IMG/VR virus record: IMGVR_UViG_3300005732_000015
Span: 1-40,302 of that record
DNA length: 40,302 bases
Direction: 5' to 3' (one strand)
Source of the DNA: a virus
This document shows positions 31,137-39,877 of this stretch, one piece after another; within the stretch, counting starts at the first letter, position 1; every line of letters begins with the position of its first letter. Position numbers and translations under genes: made by a program. Under the pieces are notes generated by a model that saw nothing but the letters and a program-made list of their open reading frames with translations, did no database searches and was not told the DNA's origin.

Positions 31137-34100
31137 TTGACATTCTAAGTATAAAGTTCTTTGACGATGACTTTAACCAAATAGACGCGAATAACCTTGT
31201 TGCGAATGTTGGTTGCTATTGTAGAGCCGAGATAGAGGCTTATGTGCATTGGGAAGTATTAGGAATCACAGTATCAGTTGACGGCTCACAGAATCGTATA
31301 AATTGGGATAGCGGAGACTTCTTTGGTGCAGGTTTTCAGATTGGAGACACGATTAACTTAGAAAATTTCGATGTAGGCGGTAACAACGGAGACGCTACCA
31401 TCTTACAAATATCAAAAGAGTCTATTCACGTTGACAAATCTTTAACGTCAACCGCTACGGACATCGTAAATATTTATGGGATTACACCTCAAACCAAATT
31501 AGACTACTATTTTGGACTTCCTGAGAATGGGGATGCGGAAACCTACCTCACAAAATTAGACGATAACTCAGAGCAAAGGTATTCAGCAGCACCAGTTGAC
31601 CATACCGACTCAAATCCAGTTATTTTACAACCATTTAGCGGTAAAAAGCATTGGGTTACGGGTAACATTGCAGAGCAACAAGCCACCGCAGTAAGTGGAG
31701 AGGGGTTTGGAACTACCAATATCAGTACAGGTAGGGAACAAGTGTTTAAGATTAACCATATTTTCTACATACCAACGTATTTGCAAAGGCAATTCAATGG
31801 GGGTGTTTTAACAAAGGATTTAGTAGAGTATTTTAACGACACTTTTAGTCCTAAATATGTACTCAAGATAGAGACTTCAGGGGATGGGCAAATAACCAAA
31901 CAAACTACTGATGATGGTAACGTAATAGACTTCCTATTTAATGGTAATTGCGGTTGGTTTGGTGAGAACAAAAACGGAGGTGCTGCAAGATTTACGCTAA
32001 GTCAAACAAGATATATTGATATTGCCAGCGGTGCAGAGATTTCAGGTTTAAACATCAATGGAGACACTCGTATTGAGATGGATATTACCGCAATCAATGG
32101 CGGTCAGTTTGTAAATACTCCATTAGATAACAATTGTGCGGTTCAATTCCAAAGGGTAGTGCCAAGAACTACTTACCGCGATCCTCTTAAAACCTATAAT
32201 GAAAATACTTTCTTTGATAGGTCAGTAATTAAGCAAGGGGCAACTAACGAGGATGGTGTTTACCTTAAAAACGGAGTGTTTCAATTCAATTCTTCAACGT
32301 CAGTAACCATTAAAGTTGATTTTAAAAAGCAAGATTTCCAAGAAGAGGGGCAAGAATACTTGATATGGCCTGAAATTCAGAGTACACAATATGACGATTT
32401 AAGGCAAACAGATAAAATGGCATTGCTAATACAAGGGCAAATGCTTGATTTTATAGACTTAACTGGCATACTTGAGGAAGAAATTAGGGTAAATGAGCAT
32501 CCTTTCAACATTCCTGACGCTGGATTTACCGATTATAAAGGTTGGGTAAATGACGATTTAGTAGTACATGACTCAATTATTGTTCAGAAATTCAATGCCG
32601 CAGGGCAAATATGTGTGTTACAGAATACGCAACTATCTGTTGAGGTTGAAAACGATGTAACAGGACAAAGGTTTACGCTTGAGGAATACACCGCTTTAAA
32701 TATTGGAGACACGATAGACACGGGACACAACCTAATTGCAGCAGATGAAAAGAATGTAGGGAAGTTAGTTGAAAACCCATTGACATCGGACGCTAATCAA
32801 AATGGTTATTTGTTCCAATATGGTATCAAAGCAAGATTTGAAGAGTGGTTATTCCAAGCGAATGCGATTATAGGTAATGGCAACACAAAGAAGTGGAGTA
32901 ACTTCAATGGCATAGATGGTTGGCAAATGTATATTGTTGTCAATAATGAACTATCAATAGGCGGTAACAACGTAAGTAATAGGCATCGTTCTAAATTATA
33001 TGTAATCGACTATGAAGAGTTTGACGATTGCGAAGTATTTGGAGAGATAACCACAGAAGGAGAGACAACGGGCATCGACTATGGGGGTAAATTAGCAGCC
33101 ACAGAGGACACTATTGTAACGGCAACATTCACAGGAGATGGATTAGATTGCCATGATTTTGATACAACCGATTTTTGGGGCGTTTTACATTGGTATTATG
33201 GTGGAGAGGATACAATCTATTCGGAAAACGAAATATCCTCTATTTTCCCTCCTAAACCATCAAACGGATGGATAGGATTAGTGGGTGGACTTACGGAAGT
33301 AGTTAAATCAGCTGCACCAAATACAGTTACTTTAAGAGCAGTATTGGAGACGACAGGATTAGACCAAGAGAAAACTAATTATACGCTCGAGGGTAGGCTT
33401 GGAAAGATTACATTTCCTGTTCCTGTTGGATTTCCATTGGTGCAATGTGATTACTCGATGCCTGATGCAGATGGTTTTTATACGGAGGGGTTAGTTACTC
33501 CGATTCAATTCCAAGCGACAAAGTTAAATTTCTACGATAAGACGGGCGCGAGTGTTGTTAAGACCGATGTGTTACCTCTACTCACAACCGACACTTTTAC
33601 TGTTGATATTTCCACGATAGTTTACAATGGTAGTGGTTATGAGATGAACTTCTTGAATGCATTTGCCGATTTCTTGAATCAAAACGCAAGTACAGAGGCA
33701 CTATTTTCATCATTTGTTTTTAGCCGTGAGGATGATAATTTATTCATCATGAAATACTCAAGCGGTTATGGATTTGAGATTGTGTTGGATAGGTTACACG
33801 CTCCAAATGAGAATACATTTAATTCTCAAGAGTTTGGTTTTCAGAATCTAATTAACGGCTCAGAACTTGACGGTTATACACCTAACAATTGTGGTACTCC
33901 ACAATGTATATCCTTTGTAATGCCTCATACAAATCAGTTCATTATTGATAATGATGGGGTTGATATTGACTACTTTATGACGTTTTTATCCATAAATGGA
34001 AACGATGTTACAGGAGATATTTCAAACGAAAACTTCTCTATTCCTTCAGGGGCAAGAACAATAGATGGAAGCGGTTGCGAACAAGACTTTGCATCGGTTT

Positions 34101-36322
34101 TAAAGGCATATCTAACTAATGAGAGTGCAGTTATAGGGATAGACGATTTCTACAACTTTAACGTGGTTAAGGATAGTTCTTTGAGTGGTTCGAGTTGTGA
34201 CCAATTCACTGTAATTTTCCCTCAAACTACTTCTTTTGAAATGCACATTAGAAGATTAGACACGGGAGACACTTACGAATACTCTTGGGATGCCGATACA
34301 ATGGCTGCTGACTTTGAAACCGATGGCGAAAATCCTTGCGGTTGTCCTGATGGATTTGATTTGAATGCAGATGGGGTATGTGAAAAAGTGACATCAGTAG
34401 ATGCTACTTATAATGGCGTAGATTTTCTTGTTGCGGCAGGTGCTACTAATTCTGAATACGGGAAATATGGTGCTAATTTTTACGATAATATTACAAACAA
34501 GCCTTTCCCTTTAAAGGAGGTTTCAAATACTATAAAGTATGATGACAATAGTGATGTTCTGTTAATTGAAAATATTCAAAATGCTCTTTGGGGGCAAGAT
34601 GACAGTACTGTAAACGGAAGGTTGAATGCGGTTGGAGTTTGGAAAGATGGGGAAACAGACCCGTTTAATGAGTGGATTGGATTCAGTGCTTGTTTTAATT
34701 TAGATGAGGGGAAGACATATTCTATTGGATTGGCGGCAGATAATATGTGTAGGTTCACTATTGATGGGATAAGAATTGCGGAATTTGAAACTGGCGCACA
34801 ATATACTTTTCGATATTGGAAAATATTTGAAATAGATTTAGATGCAGGAACTCATATAATCGAGATGGAGGGGTTAAATAATGCAGCAGTTGCAGCATTC
34901 GGAGCAGAGGTTTACGATGCTACTGTTAACGAACTTCGTGTGATTACTGATGTTCCTACTTTAGAAACGAAAGTATTATTCTCAACTGGAGATGAAGTAG
35001 GGCAAAATTTTGACTTAGGTGAGACGGGTGCTTATAGTTGCCCTGATGGATATGCACTTGACCTTTGTGATGGGCCACCAAAATGTTCTATTTACCAACA
35101 ATCAGATCCAATTACTTGTATAGGTTTAGGGTGTGATACAGTAGATTCAGTTTTCATTCAAGATTGCTCAAGCACTTTTATTCCGAATAATGGAGATGGG
35201 ATAGAACAGATAAATTCATCAGCAGTTTATTCAGATAGCGGCTTAAACGTTAATACTGGTAGCGGTAATTTCTCTATCAAGTTGACTGACCAAAGCAACC
35301 CTGCTACTATCTTCTTTGATATTAAGTTCCAAATCGGGCAAAACATAAACACGGCTACTGCTTTAGCTTTTAACTCAACAGAGGGATTCACAGAAGCACA
35401 AATAAAAGACTACTTAGAGGGAATGCCATTTCAAAACCCTAATTGGAAATTTTACAGAGAGAGATTCGCAAAAGAAAACGGATACATTGACGATGGCAAC
35501 ACAGATAACACAGTAGATTTTAGATTCGAGTTTGAGTATAATGAAACGGGTTATAATTCAGGAGACTGCTTGAATGACCTTAGTAGTGAAGTAGTAATCG
35601 GAGAGCAGGGTATATTGTATTTGTCTGCAATAAGTTTAAGTGCTACTGCTGGGGACGATGACGAATATGAAATGGGGGTAATTAGCACTAACCCACAACC
35701 ATTAGACACTTTCTTTGAGCATACAGGAGCATCTTACGGAACGGATACAAGTTCAGATGATTTTGAAAGTGGAGATTCAAGCACATCAGCAAGCAATACA
35801 TCATCTTTGATTACGGCAATTGGCGCATCAGATAGAAATATATTCGCACGAATGACATCAGAAGAAAGCGGTTCAAATACATTGCAAGCGAGTGGTGTTT
35901 TACAGTCTTATTTTGATTTCAATTTAGTGGGTGATGATACTGTTAACGGAAGTATGAGCGCAGCAACAACAGTTAACGTGGCTGCGAATAGTTTAGGCTT
36001 AGAACACTACATAAATTTTAATGCTGCTACTCCTGGAATAGATACTGACATAGAGTCAATAGATGTGAGGGCAGGTAGAGGCGCAGGAGTTACCATTGAG
36101 ACGGACGCAGTAGGGCAACAATTTTACACGATTACGTTTCCTAATGGCCTAATCTTGAATGATTCAATTACTGGACTAACGGGTAATCTTTCCTACTCGT
36201 CCTCCTCTTTGGTTTTCCATGCAAGTGAGGGAGCAGGGGTTTATACCATATTCTTTGAGCCTGAAAATGCAAGTGGCGATAGATTTCCGAGTTTTGCTCA
36301 GTATGAAATAGTAAAGATTTAA
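31133..36322 (+). CDS. Giant tail-tip/receptor-binding protein with PA14-like module and Cys-rich linkers
   Basis: A 1,729-residue, beta-rich, multi-domain protein, the longest in the window. Residues about 1060-1082 and 1300-1322 hold related Cys-rich motifs (CGCPDGFDLNADGVC and YSCPDGYALDLC). Between them lies a module with YSIGLAADNMCRFTIDGIRI and a GTHIIEMEGLNN-type strand, which resembles PA14/jelly-roll carbohydrate-binding modules. The remainder has many extended beta and Gly/Asn/Thr-rich segments and no clear protease motif. Giant proteins after the tape measure usually form the tail tip and bind the receptor. Confidence 0.7.
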   Translation: MIDILSIKFFDDDFNQIDANNLVANVGCYCRAEIEAYVHWEVLGITVSVDGSQNRINWDSGDFFGAGFQIGDTINLENFDVGGNNGDATILQISKESIHVDKSLTSTATDIVNIYGITPQTKLDYYFGLPENGDAETYLTKLDDNSEQRYSAAPVDHTDSNPVILQPFSGKKHWVTGNIAEQQATAVSGEGFGTTNISTGREQVFKINHIFYIPTYLQRQFNGGVLTKDLVEYFNDTFSPKYVLKIETSGDGQITKQTTDDGNVIDFLFNGNCGWFGENKNGGAARFTLSQTRYIDIASGAEISGLNINGDTRIEMDITAINGGQFVNTPLDNNCAVQFQRVVPRTTYRDPLKTYNENTFFDRSVIKQGATNEDGVYLKNGVFQFNSSTSVTIKVDFKKQDFQEEGQEYLIWPEIQSTQYDDLRQTDKMALLIQGQMLDFIDLTGILEEEIRVNEHPFNIPDAGFTDYKGWVNDDLVVHDSIIVQKFNAAGQICVLQNTQLSVEVENDVTGQRFTLEEYTALNIGDTIDTGHNLIAADEKNVGKLVENPLTSDANQNGYLFQYGIKARFEEWLFQANAIIGNGNTKKWSNFNGIDGWQMYIVVNNELSIGGNNVSNRHRSKLYVIDYEEFDDCEVFGEITTEGETTGIDYGGKLAATEDTIVTATFTGDGLDCHDFDTTDFWGVLHWYYGGEDTIYSENEISSIFPPKPSNGWIGLVGGLTEVVKSAAPNTVTLRAVLETTGLDQEKTNYTLEGRLGKITFPVPVGFPLVQCDYSMPDADGFYTEGLVTPIQFQATKLNFYDKTGASVVKTDVLPLLTTDTFTVDISTIVYNGSGYEMNFLNAFADFLNQNASTEALFSSFVFSREDDNLFIMKYSSGYGFEIVLDRLHAPNENTFNSQEFGFQNLINGSELDGYTPNNCGTPQCISFVMPHTNQFIIDNDGVDIDYFMTFLSINGNDVTGDISNENFSIPSGARTIDGSGCEQDFASVLKAYLTNESAVIGIDDFYNFNVVKDSSLSGSSCDQFTVIFPQTTSFEMHIRRLDTGDTYEYSWDADTMAADFETDGENPCGCPDGFDLNADGVCEKVTSVDATYNGVDFLVAAGATNSEYGKYGANFYDNITNKPFPLKEVSNTIKYDDNSDVLLIENIQNALWGQDDSTVNGRLNAVGVWKDGETDPFNEWIGFSACFNLDEGKTYSIGLAADNMCRFTIDGIRIAEFETGAQYTFRYWKIFEIDLDAGTHIIEMEGLNNAAVAAFGAEVYDATVNELRVITDVPTLETKVLFSTGDEVGQNFDLGETGAYSCPDGYALDLCDGPPKCSIYQQSDPITCIGLGCDTVDSVFIQDCSSTFIPNNGDGIEQINSSAVYSDSGLNVNTGSGNFSIKLTDQSNPATIFFDIKFQIGQNINTATALAFNSTEGFTEAQIKDYLEGMPFQNPNWKFYRERFAKENGYIDDGNTDNTVDFRFEFEYNETGYNSGDCLNDLSSEVVIGEQGILYLSAISLSATAGDDDEYEMGVISTNPQPLDTFFEHTGASYGTDTSSDDFESGDSSTSASNTSSLITAIGASDRNIFARMTSEESGSNTLQASGVLQSYFDFNLVGDDTVNGSMSAATTVNVAANSLGLEHYINFNAATPGIDTDIESIDVRAGRGAGVTIETDAVGQQFYTITFPNGLILNDSITGLTGNLSYSSSSLVFHASEGAGVYTIFFEPENASGDRFPSFAQYEIVKI

Positions 36323-36326
36323 GACA

Positions 36327-36683
36327 ATGGCAAGAGTAGATTTTTCAGGAAGTAGGCAAAAAGGCAAACCCGAAAATATCATTAAGAGATATGAAAGGCG
36401 AGAGGCTATAAGTGAAGATGTCATAAACACGGCCTTGCTATTTGCGAATGACCTTAATGCCGTAATAGGAGAGTTTAATTTATACCTATTTGGCGGCCAT
36501 GTTCATGGTAGGCATAAAAGTCTGCATCCTGATATTGATTTATTCGTGCAAAGGGATTATTTAACACAAATGGACAAGGTTAATATTCGTAGAGTGGCTG
36601 CTAAGTATAAAATAATAGATTGTAAATTTGGGGAAACACCTCCAAACCCCTCTAAATTGATTGTAGATTATGCCAACGACTGA
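36327..36683 (+). CDS. Minimal nucleotidyltransferase (MNT-like, pol-beta fold)
   Basis: A 118-residue protein. The pol-beta nucleotidyltransferase signature is visible: FGGHVHGRHKSLHPDIDLFV, with Gly-Gly at 56-57, G61, and catalytic Asp pair D69/D71; a third acid, D98 (KIIDCKF), fits the expected position. In known families the motif binds NTP and two metal ions. Length and layout fit minimal nucleotidyltransferases (for example MntA-type AMP transferases). It has GG in place of the usual GS. It lies in the tail operon, 5 bases after the giant tip gene, so it is late-expressed; its substrate is unknown. Confidence 0.7.
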   Translation: MARVDFSGSRQKGKPENIIKRYERREAISEDVINTALLFANDLNAVIGEFNLYLFGGHVHGRHKSLHPDIDLFVQRDYLTQMDKVNIRRVAAKYKIIDCKFGETPPNPSKLIVDYAND

Positions 36684-37617
36684 CCAAAATAATAATTTCC
36701 CGCACTTCTTTTTTGCTCTTAGAACAAAATTAGAGACTGAGTTTATCGGTAAAACTGGAGGTGGTAATCCACCGCCAAATGTGCCAGGTTGTTGTGTGCC
36801 TTGCACCATATTACCAGCATTGGCTCAAACTGTTGGCTCTGATCCTTTGAAAAATGATTATTATACCGCAGTTCACAAGAGGTTAGTAGCAAGTGATGCG
36901 TTTACTTATGAGATAGAGAAGTCAACAGGAGGAGTTTTTGGAGCAGGAGTTACTTTAGTTGATGGTGTTCATGGTACTGCAATAGCAATAGACGAGCCAA
37001 GCAAGGATGCTTATATTCATGGCTTTACAGTTGAATGGCAAAAGATATTAAACCTATTTGGAGAGGGGAATTATAGGATAAAAGCAACGGGGACTGGACT
37101 TGTAGCCTATGAGCATTATTCATTTATATTTTGTTTGAAAGAATACACAGATGGACTTGCTGATAAGACTTGCCGATTCGATTGGACTTTGAACGGAGAG
37201 CAACCCGATGTTAACTCTTGGAGATTTAAAGCGCAATACACTCAGGCTAATATCCCTTGTTCTTTGAGAGTGGTTGGATTGTTTGGTTATCCTACTGCTG
37301 AATACACCGAAAAGCAGACCGACTATGTGAATGGCCAAACAGTAAGGCATAGAGTAGAGACTGCTCCGAGTTACACATTTAAAAGTGGTAGGTATTGGTA
37401 CATATTGCATAATATTTTGATGTTTAACGCAGTTCCGAGTGACTCCTTGAAGATAACAGACTATTGTAAATTAAATAAGAACCAAGACCTTAAACAAATA
37501 CCAGTACTGGCATCAAGTGGCTATGCTCCAAACTATGAGGCAAATCAGAGCCTATTGAGCAGGGTAACGCTTGAGTTTAGAGATAAGCAATGGGATTTTG
37601 AAAGACATAATTGTTAG
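36670..37617 (+). CDS. Virion/tail-associated protein, unknown
   Basis: A 315-residue protein, beta-rich with a Cys-rich/Pro-rich stretch near the N-terminus (GGGNPPPNVPGCCVPCTI, about 30-47). Later segments look like jelly-roll strands (KSGRYWYILHNILMFNAV). It overlaps the nucleotidyltransferase gene by 14 bases. The CCxxC cluster could bind zinc or form disulphides outside the cell. It is the last large gene of the plus block; a tail-tip or adsorption accessory role is plausible but not shown. Confidence 0.5.
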   Translation: MPTTDQNNNFPHFFFALRTKLETEFIGKTGGGNPPPNVPGCCVPCTILPALAQTVGSDPLKNDYYTAVHKRLVASDAFTYEIEKSTGGVFGAGVTLVDGVHGTAIAIDEPSKDAYIHGFTVEWQKILNLFGEGNYRIKATGTGLVAYEHYSFIFCLKEYTDGLADKTCRFDWTLNGEQPDVNSWRFKAQYTQANIPCSLRVVGLFGYPTAEYTEKQTDYVNGQTVRHRVETAPSYTFKSGRYWYILHNILMFNAVPSDSLKITDYCKLNKNQDLKQIPVLASSGYAPNYEANQSLLSRVTLEFRDKQWDFERHNC

Positions 37618-37620
37618 GAT

Positions 37621-37809
37621 ATGAATATAATAGAGAGAATAAAAAGTCCAACGCCAAAGATGGCAAAGAGGTTAGGCGATGCAATGTTGGCTGCTGGACT
37701 ATCTGCAACCCCTTTTTTAGCTTATTTTGAGCATGAGTATTGGGCGATTGCCGTTGCTGCGGTATCTGTGGTAGGAAAGTTTATAAGTGTGTTGTTTACG
37801 GTAGATTAA
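37621..37809 (+). CDS. Small two-helix membrane protein (holin-like)
   Basis: A 62-residue protein: basic N-terminus (MNIIERIKSPTPKMAKRLGD), then a hydrophobic hairpin AMLAAGLSATPFLAYF (21-36) and EYWAIAVAAVSVVGKFISVL (39-58). Two short helices joined by a tight turn fit a small holin or pinholin. It is the last plus-strand gene; its TAA overlaps the stop of the convergent minus-strand gene (TTAA at 37806-37809). No terminator hairpin is visible at this convergence. Confidence 0.5.
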   Translation: MNIIERIKSPTPKMAKRLGDAMLAAGLSATPFLAYFEHEYWAIAVAAVSVVGKFISVLFTVD

Positions 37810-38021
37810 AAAGGTAATTGTGATTTGCGAACCTTTTGGCAATTCCTTTTGATCCATGAAAGCGTTCTAAACTTCCCATTTAGATAATAGCCTATTGAGT
37901 AATTAACCATTGATTGCTTCAATTCCCTTCCATTTTTAGGATTGAAAATCTTATTGCACTCAGATATTGAATAACCTTCTACTTTCCACTTAATTCTATA
38001 TTGCTTTTGTAGTGTTTCCAT
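37806..38021 (-). CDS. Small basic protein of unknown function
   Basis: A 71-residue basic protein from ATG 38021, preceded by CTATACGACAAACCA. A longer GTG start at 38048 lies inside the boundary element and would add MYNHLYDKP, residues resembling a noncoding frame in the copy at 936-979, so I prefer the ATG. The sequence has a compact core (VEGYSISECNKIFNPKNGRE) and many Lys/Arg/Tyr residues, suggesting nucleic-acid binding. It is the end of the minus block. Confidence 0.5.
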   Translation of the reverse strand: METLQKQYRIKWKVEGYSISECNKIFNPKNGRELKQSMVNYSIGYYLNGKFRTLSWIKRNCQKVRKSQLPF

Positions 38022-38022
38022 T

Positions 38023-38063
38023 GGTTTGTCGTATAGGTGATTGTACACTTAGCCGAGTCGTTA
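38023..38063 (-). repeat. TAACG...GGCTAAGTG boundary element, copy 4
   Basis: In minus orientation it starts TAACGACTCGGCTAAGTGTA and continues CAATCACCTATACGACAAACC. TAA is the stop codon of the gene at 38061-38300. It is about 85 percent identical over 40 bases to the copy at 936-979, which lies about 3.1 kb away across the circular junction. Confidence 0.55.
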
Positions 38064-38300
38064 CCCCTTAACCCTAAACTGAGTAGGAGTCTTTTCTGTT
38101 TGGTCAATGTTTTCCGCGATCAATTTTAACCCTTCAAGATGGGTTTTTGCGTTGTCAATGATATTCTTTGAGACACCATTAACCGCTTTGGCTCTTGAAA
38201 TCTCTCTTTTCAAATTTTCATCAGATATACATTCTTCTGTTAATCGCTCCATTTGGGCGAATAGGTGGTTATTCAAATCCTCTAGTGTATTATTTGCCAT
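38061..38300 (-). CDS. Widespread small helical phage protein
   Basis: A 79-residue helical protein with NTLEDLNNHLFAQMERL near the start, then AKAVNGVSKNIIDNAKTHLE. I recognise this pattern (LN-x2-LF-x2-L, then ISRAKA-x3-S/A-x2-IIDNA) as a common small phage and prophage protein of unknown function, often located near replication genes or HNH nucleases, as here. Its start overlaps the HNH gene end by 11 bases. The stop codon begins boundary element copy 4. Confidence 0.65.
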   Translation of the reverse strand: MANNTLEDLNNHLFAQMERLTEECISDENLKREISRAKAVNGVSKNIIDNAKTHLEGLKLIAENIDQTEKTPTQFRVKG

Positions 38301-38919
38301 TTTCTAACTGGTTTATTTTAGTTTCAATTTGATTATTTAAGACAAGTGATGGTATTATTTCTTCGGGATACTTTGCATGAGAATTTCGGTACATATTTTC
38401 AACCCTACTTATCATTTTAAGGTTAGAAATATTTACGTTAGTAGTATCTCCATCTATAAAGGTTATAACGTAGCCATCTTTGATTTTTCCATGATGTGTT
38501 TCCCAAACATAGCGTTGCAATAGTTCCCAAACTCCCTTACCAGTTCTGATATATTGGTAAGTTTTTCCGCAATTATCAGTTCTTGAGACTATTTCTCCGT
38601 TATTTTTGGAGTTCATAGCCTCTTGTCCCTTTTTAAATCGTGTGTTTTTTGTTTTTTCTATTGATTCAGGAGTCATGTATTCAGATTGTTTCAAACCTTT
38701 ATTAAAAGGCTCTTGTCCTTTCTTTCTATAGCTATCTTTAATCCTTTTTTGAATGACGTCTTTAGGTATCTCCAAATTATTTTTGGCTAAAAACCTCATC
38801 ACTCTTCCAAATGAAATTCCTAATTCAGATGAAAGCCTTTTTACTGGCTTTTCTAAATACTCATTTTTAATCCTTTCCTCTTGCGATGGCGTAAGTGGAT
38901 TCCAGTGTCCTTTAGGCAT
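38290..38919 (-). CDS. HNH endonuclease with N-terminal HTH
   Basis: A 209-residue protein. Residues 8-60 form an HTH-like N-terminus (EERIKNEYLEKPVKRLSSEL; GISFGRVMRFLAKNNLEIP). From about 110 to 180 there is an HNH_3-type module: GKTYQYIRTGKG, RYVWETHHGKIKDGYVITFI and DGDTTNVNISNLKMISRVEN, with the His-His-Gly, Asp-Gly and Asn-x3-Asn-Leu positions expected of the beta-beta-alpha metal fold. These are usually selfish homing endonucleases that spread between phages and cleave at a target site. It is coupled to the membrane gene upstream and a small conserved gene downstream. Confidence 0.8.
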   Translation of the reverse strand: MPKGHWNPLTPSQEERIKNEYLEKPVKRLSSELGISFGRVMRFLAKNNLEIPKDVIQKRIKDSYRKKGQEPFNKGLKQSEYMTPESIEKTKNTRFKKGQEAMNSKNNGEIVSRTDNCGKTYQYIRTGKGVWELLQRYVWETHHGKIKDGYVITFIDGDTTNVNISNLKMISRVENMYRNSHAKYPEEIIPSLVLNNQIETKINQLENGK

Positions 38920-39265
38920 GGCTATTATCGTTTAAAATGCTATCTAACTGCCTTACTTCATACTCGCTAATATCATTGTAAAATAAGTCTCCTACTGCTA
39001 GAATGATGCTATCTAAACCATTTACATCATAAGTAAACTCTACCTCTAAATTTCCTTTAACAAAACGATGAGTTGTAAATCCATCGTGAGCATAGCTTTT
39101 GTTGTGTGTAAAGCCTAATTTCATAATGCGCTCAATGGTTAATGACTTTTTACCTGATTTCATGGCTTTGAATAGGTAGCACCAAAACCATATCGCTACT
39201 CCAAATAGGATGAACATGATTAAAAATACAGTTGTTGCGCTTTGTATTAGTTCTGATTGACTCAT
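38912..39265 (-). CDS. Membrane-anchored small protein
   Basis: A 117-residue protein. Residues 10-33 form one hydrophobic helix (TTVFLIMFILFGVAIWFWCY), followed by a basic stretch (KAMKSGKKSLTIERIMK) and a soluble, partly beta domain ending QLDSILNDNSHA. The expected topology is N-terminal membrane anchor, C-terminal domain cytoplasmic. It overlaps the HNH gene by 8 bases and the preceding gene by 4. The role is unknown; envelope association suggests lysis or exclusion. Confidence 0.5.
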   Translation of the reverse strand: MSQSELIQSATTVFLIMFILFGVAIWFWCYLFKAMKSGKKSLTIERIMKLGFTHNKSYAHDGFTTHRFVKGNLEVEFTYDVNGLDSIILAVGDLFYNDISEYEVRQLDSILNDNSHA

Positions 39266-39639
39266 AGTAAAATGATTAAAGTGATTAGTAATAGTAAGGT
39301 AGCACCAGCACCTTGTTTACGTCCTTTATTTCGCTCTTGCTTTACCTCTAATTCTTTGACTTTGATGTTGCTCTTGCAAGCCATAAAGTCTTTTGTGAGG
39401 ATGGTATTTAGCTTCTGCTCTTTAGCGGCTAAAGAATTAAATTGAGCCGCTTGGTTCTTCCAGTGTGCGTTGGTTGTTCTGAGAATCTCTAATTCTTTCT
39501 CATTCGCTTCGCCCAATGCTATGAGGCTTAAAAATGATTGTTTCTCCACCTTTAGCGTTTGCGACTGACTTTCGAGCGTCAGAAAAGTTGCCAGTAATGA
39601 CAATAATACTATCCGCAATGACTTGAAGTTCTTTTGCAT
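39262..39639 (-). CDS. Exported coiled-coil protein, spanin candidate
   Basis: A 125-residue protein with a signal-peptide-like N-terminus (FKSLRIVLLSLLATFLTLES, then QSQT cleavage-like site), a helical/coiled middle (residues 40-105) and a C-terminal hydrophobic end GAGATLLLLITLIILL that could be a membrane anchor. It overlaps the upstream gene by 140 bases in a different frame. A signal sequence, periplasmic coil and terminal TM resemble a unimolecular spanin, but there is no lipobox Cys, so this is tentative. Confidence 0.5.
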   Translation of the reverse strand: MQKNFKSLRIVLLSLLATFLTLESQSQTLKVEKQSFLSLIALGEANEKELEILRTTNAHWKNQAAQFNSLAAKEQKLNTILTKDFMACKSNIKVKELEVKQERNKGRKQGAGATLLLLITLIILL

Positions 39640-39877
39640 CTTGATCCTTTTTATTGATTTCCTTGTTTAGTTTCAACCCTGCTTCTATGCTATCTCTAAG
39701 AATTTGGATTTCTTCACGCATGGCATTTATAAGGGTTGTATCTGTAAAGTCTCCCTCTTTTTCTATTCTGCTTGGAGTGTCTTGTTTCCCATGGAATACT
39801 GAATATCCGAGAGAGATTACAAAGCCTATTGAAAGGCATAGCATGAAAATAAATACTGTTTTATCGACTTTAATCAT
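39500..39877 (-). CDS. Membrane-anchored coiled-coil protein, i-spanin candidate
   Basis: A 125-residue protein from ATG 39877; this ATG overlaps the upstream stop (ATGATTAA), and a longer frame to 39952 would overlap that gene by 80 bases. An N-terminal hydrophobic helix (about 8-27: VFIFMLCLSIGFVISLGY) is followed by a charged helical periplasmic part (INAMREEIQILRDSIEAGLK). This is the layout of an inner-membrane spanin (Rz-like). The next gene is exported and nested out of frame within its 3' end, as in Rz/Rz1 pairs. The lysis enzyme itself is in the other block. Confidence 0.5.
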   Translation of the reverse strand: MIKVDKTVFIFMLCLSIGFVISLGYSVFHGKQDTPSRIEKEGDFTDTTLINAMREEIQILRDSIEAGLKLNKEINKKDQDAKELQVIADSIIVITGNFSDARKSVANAKGGETIIFKPHSIGRSE

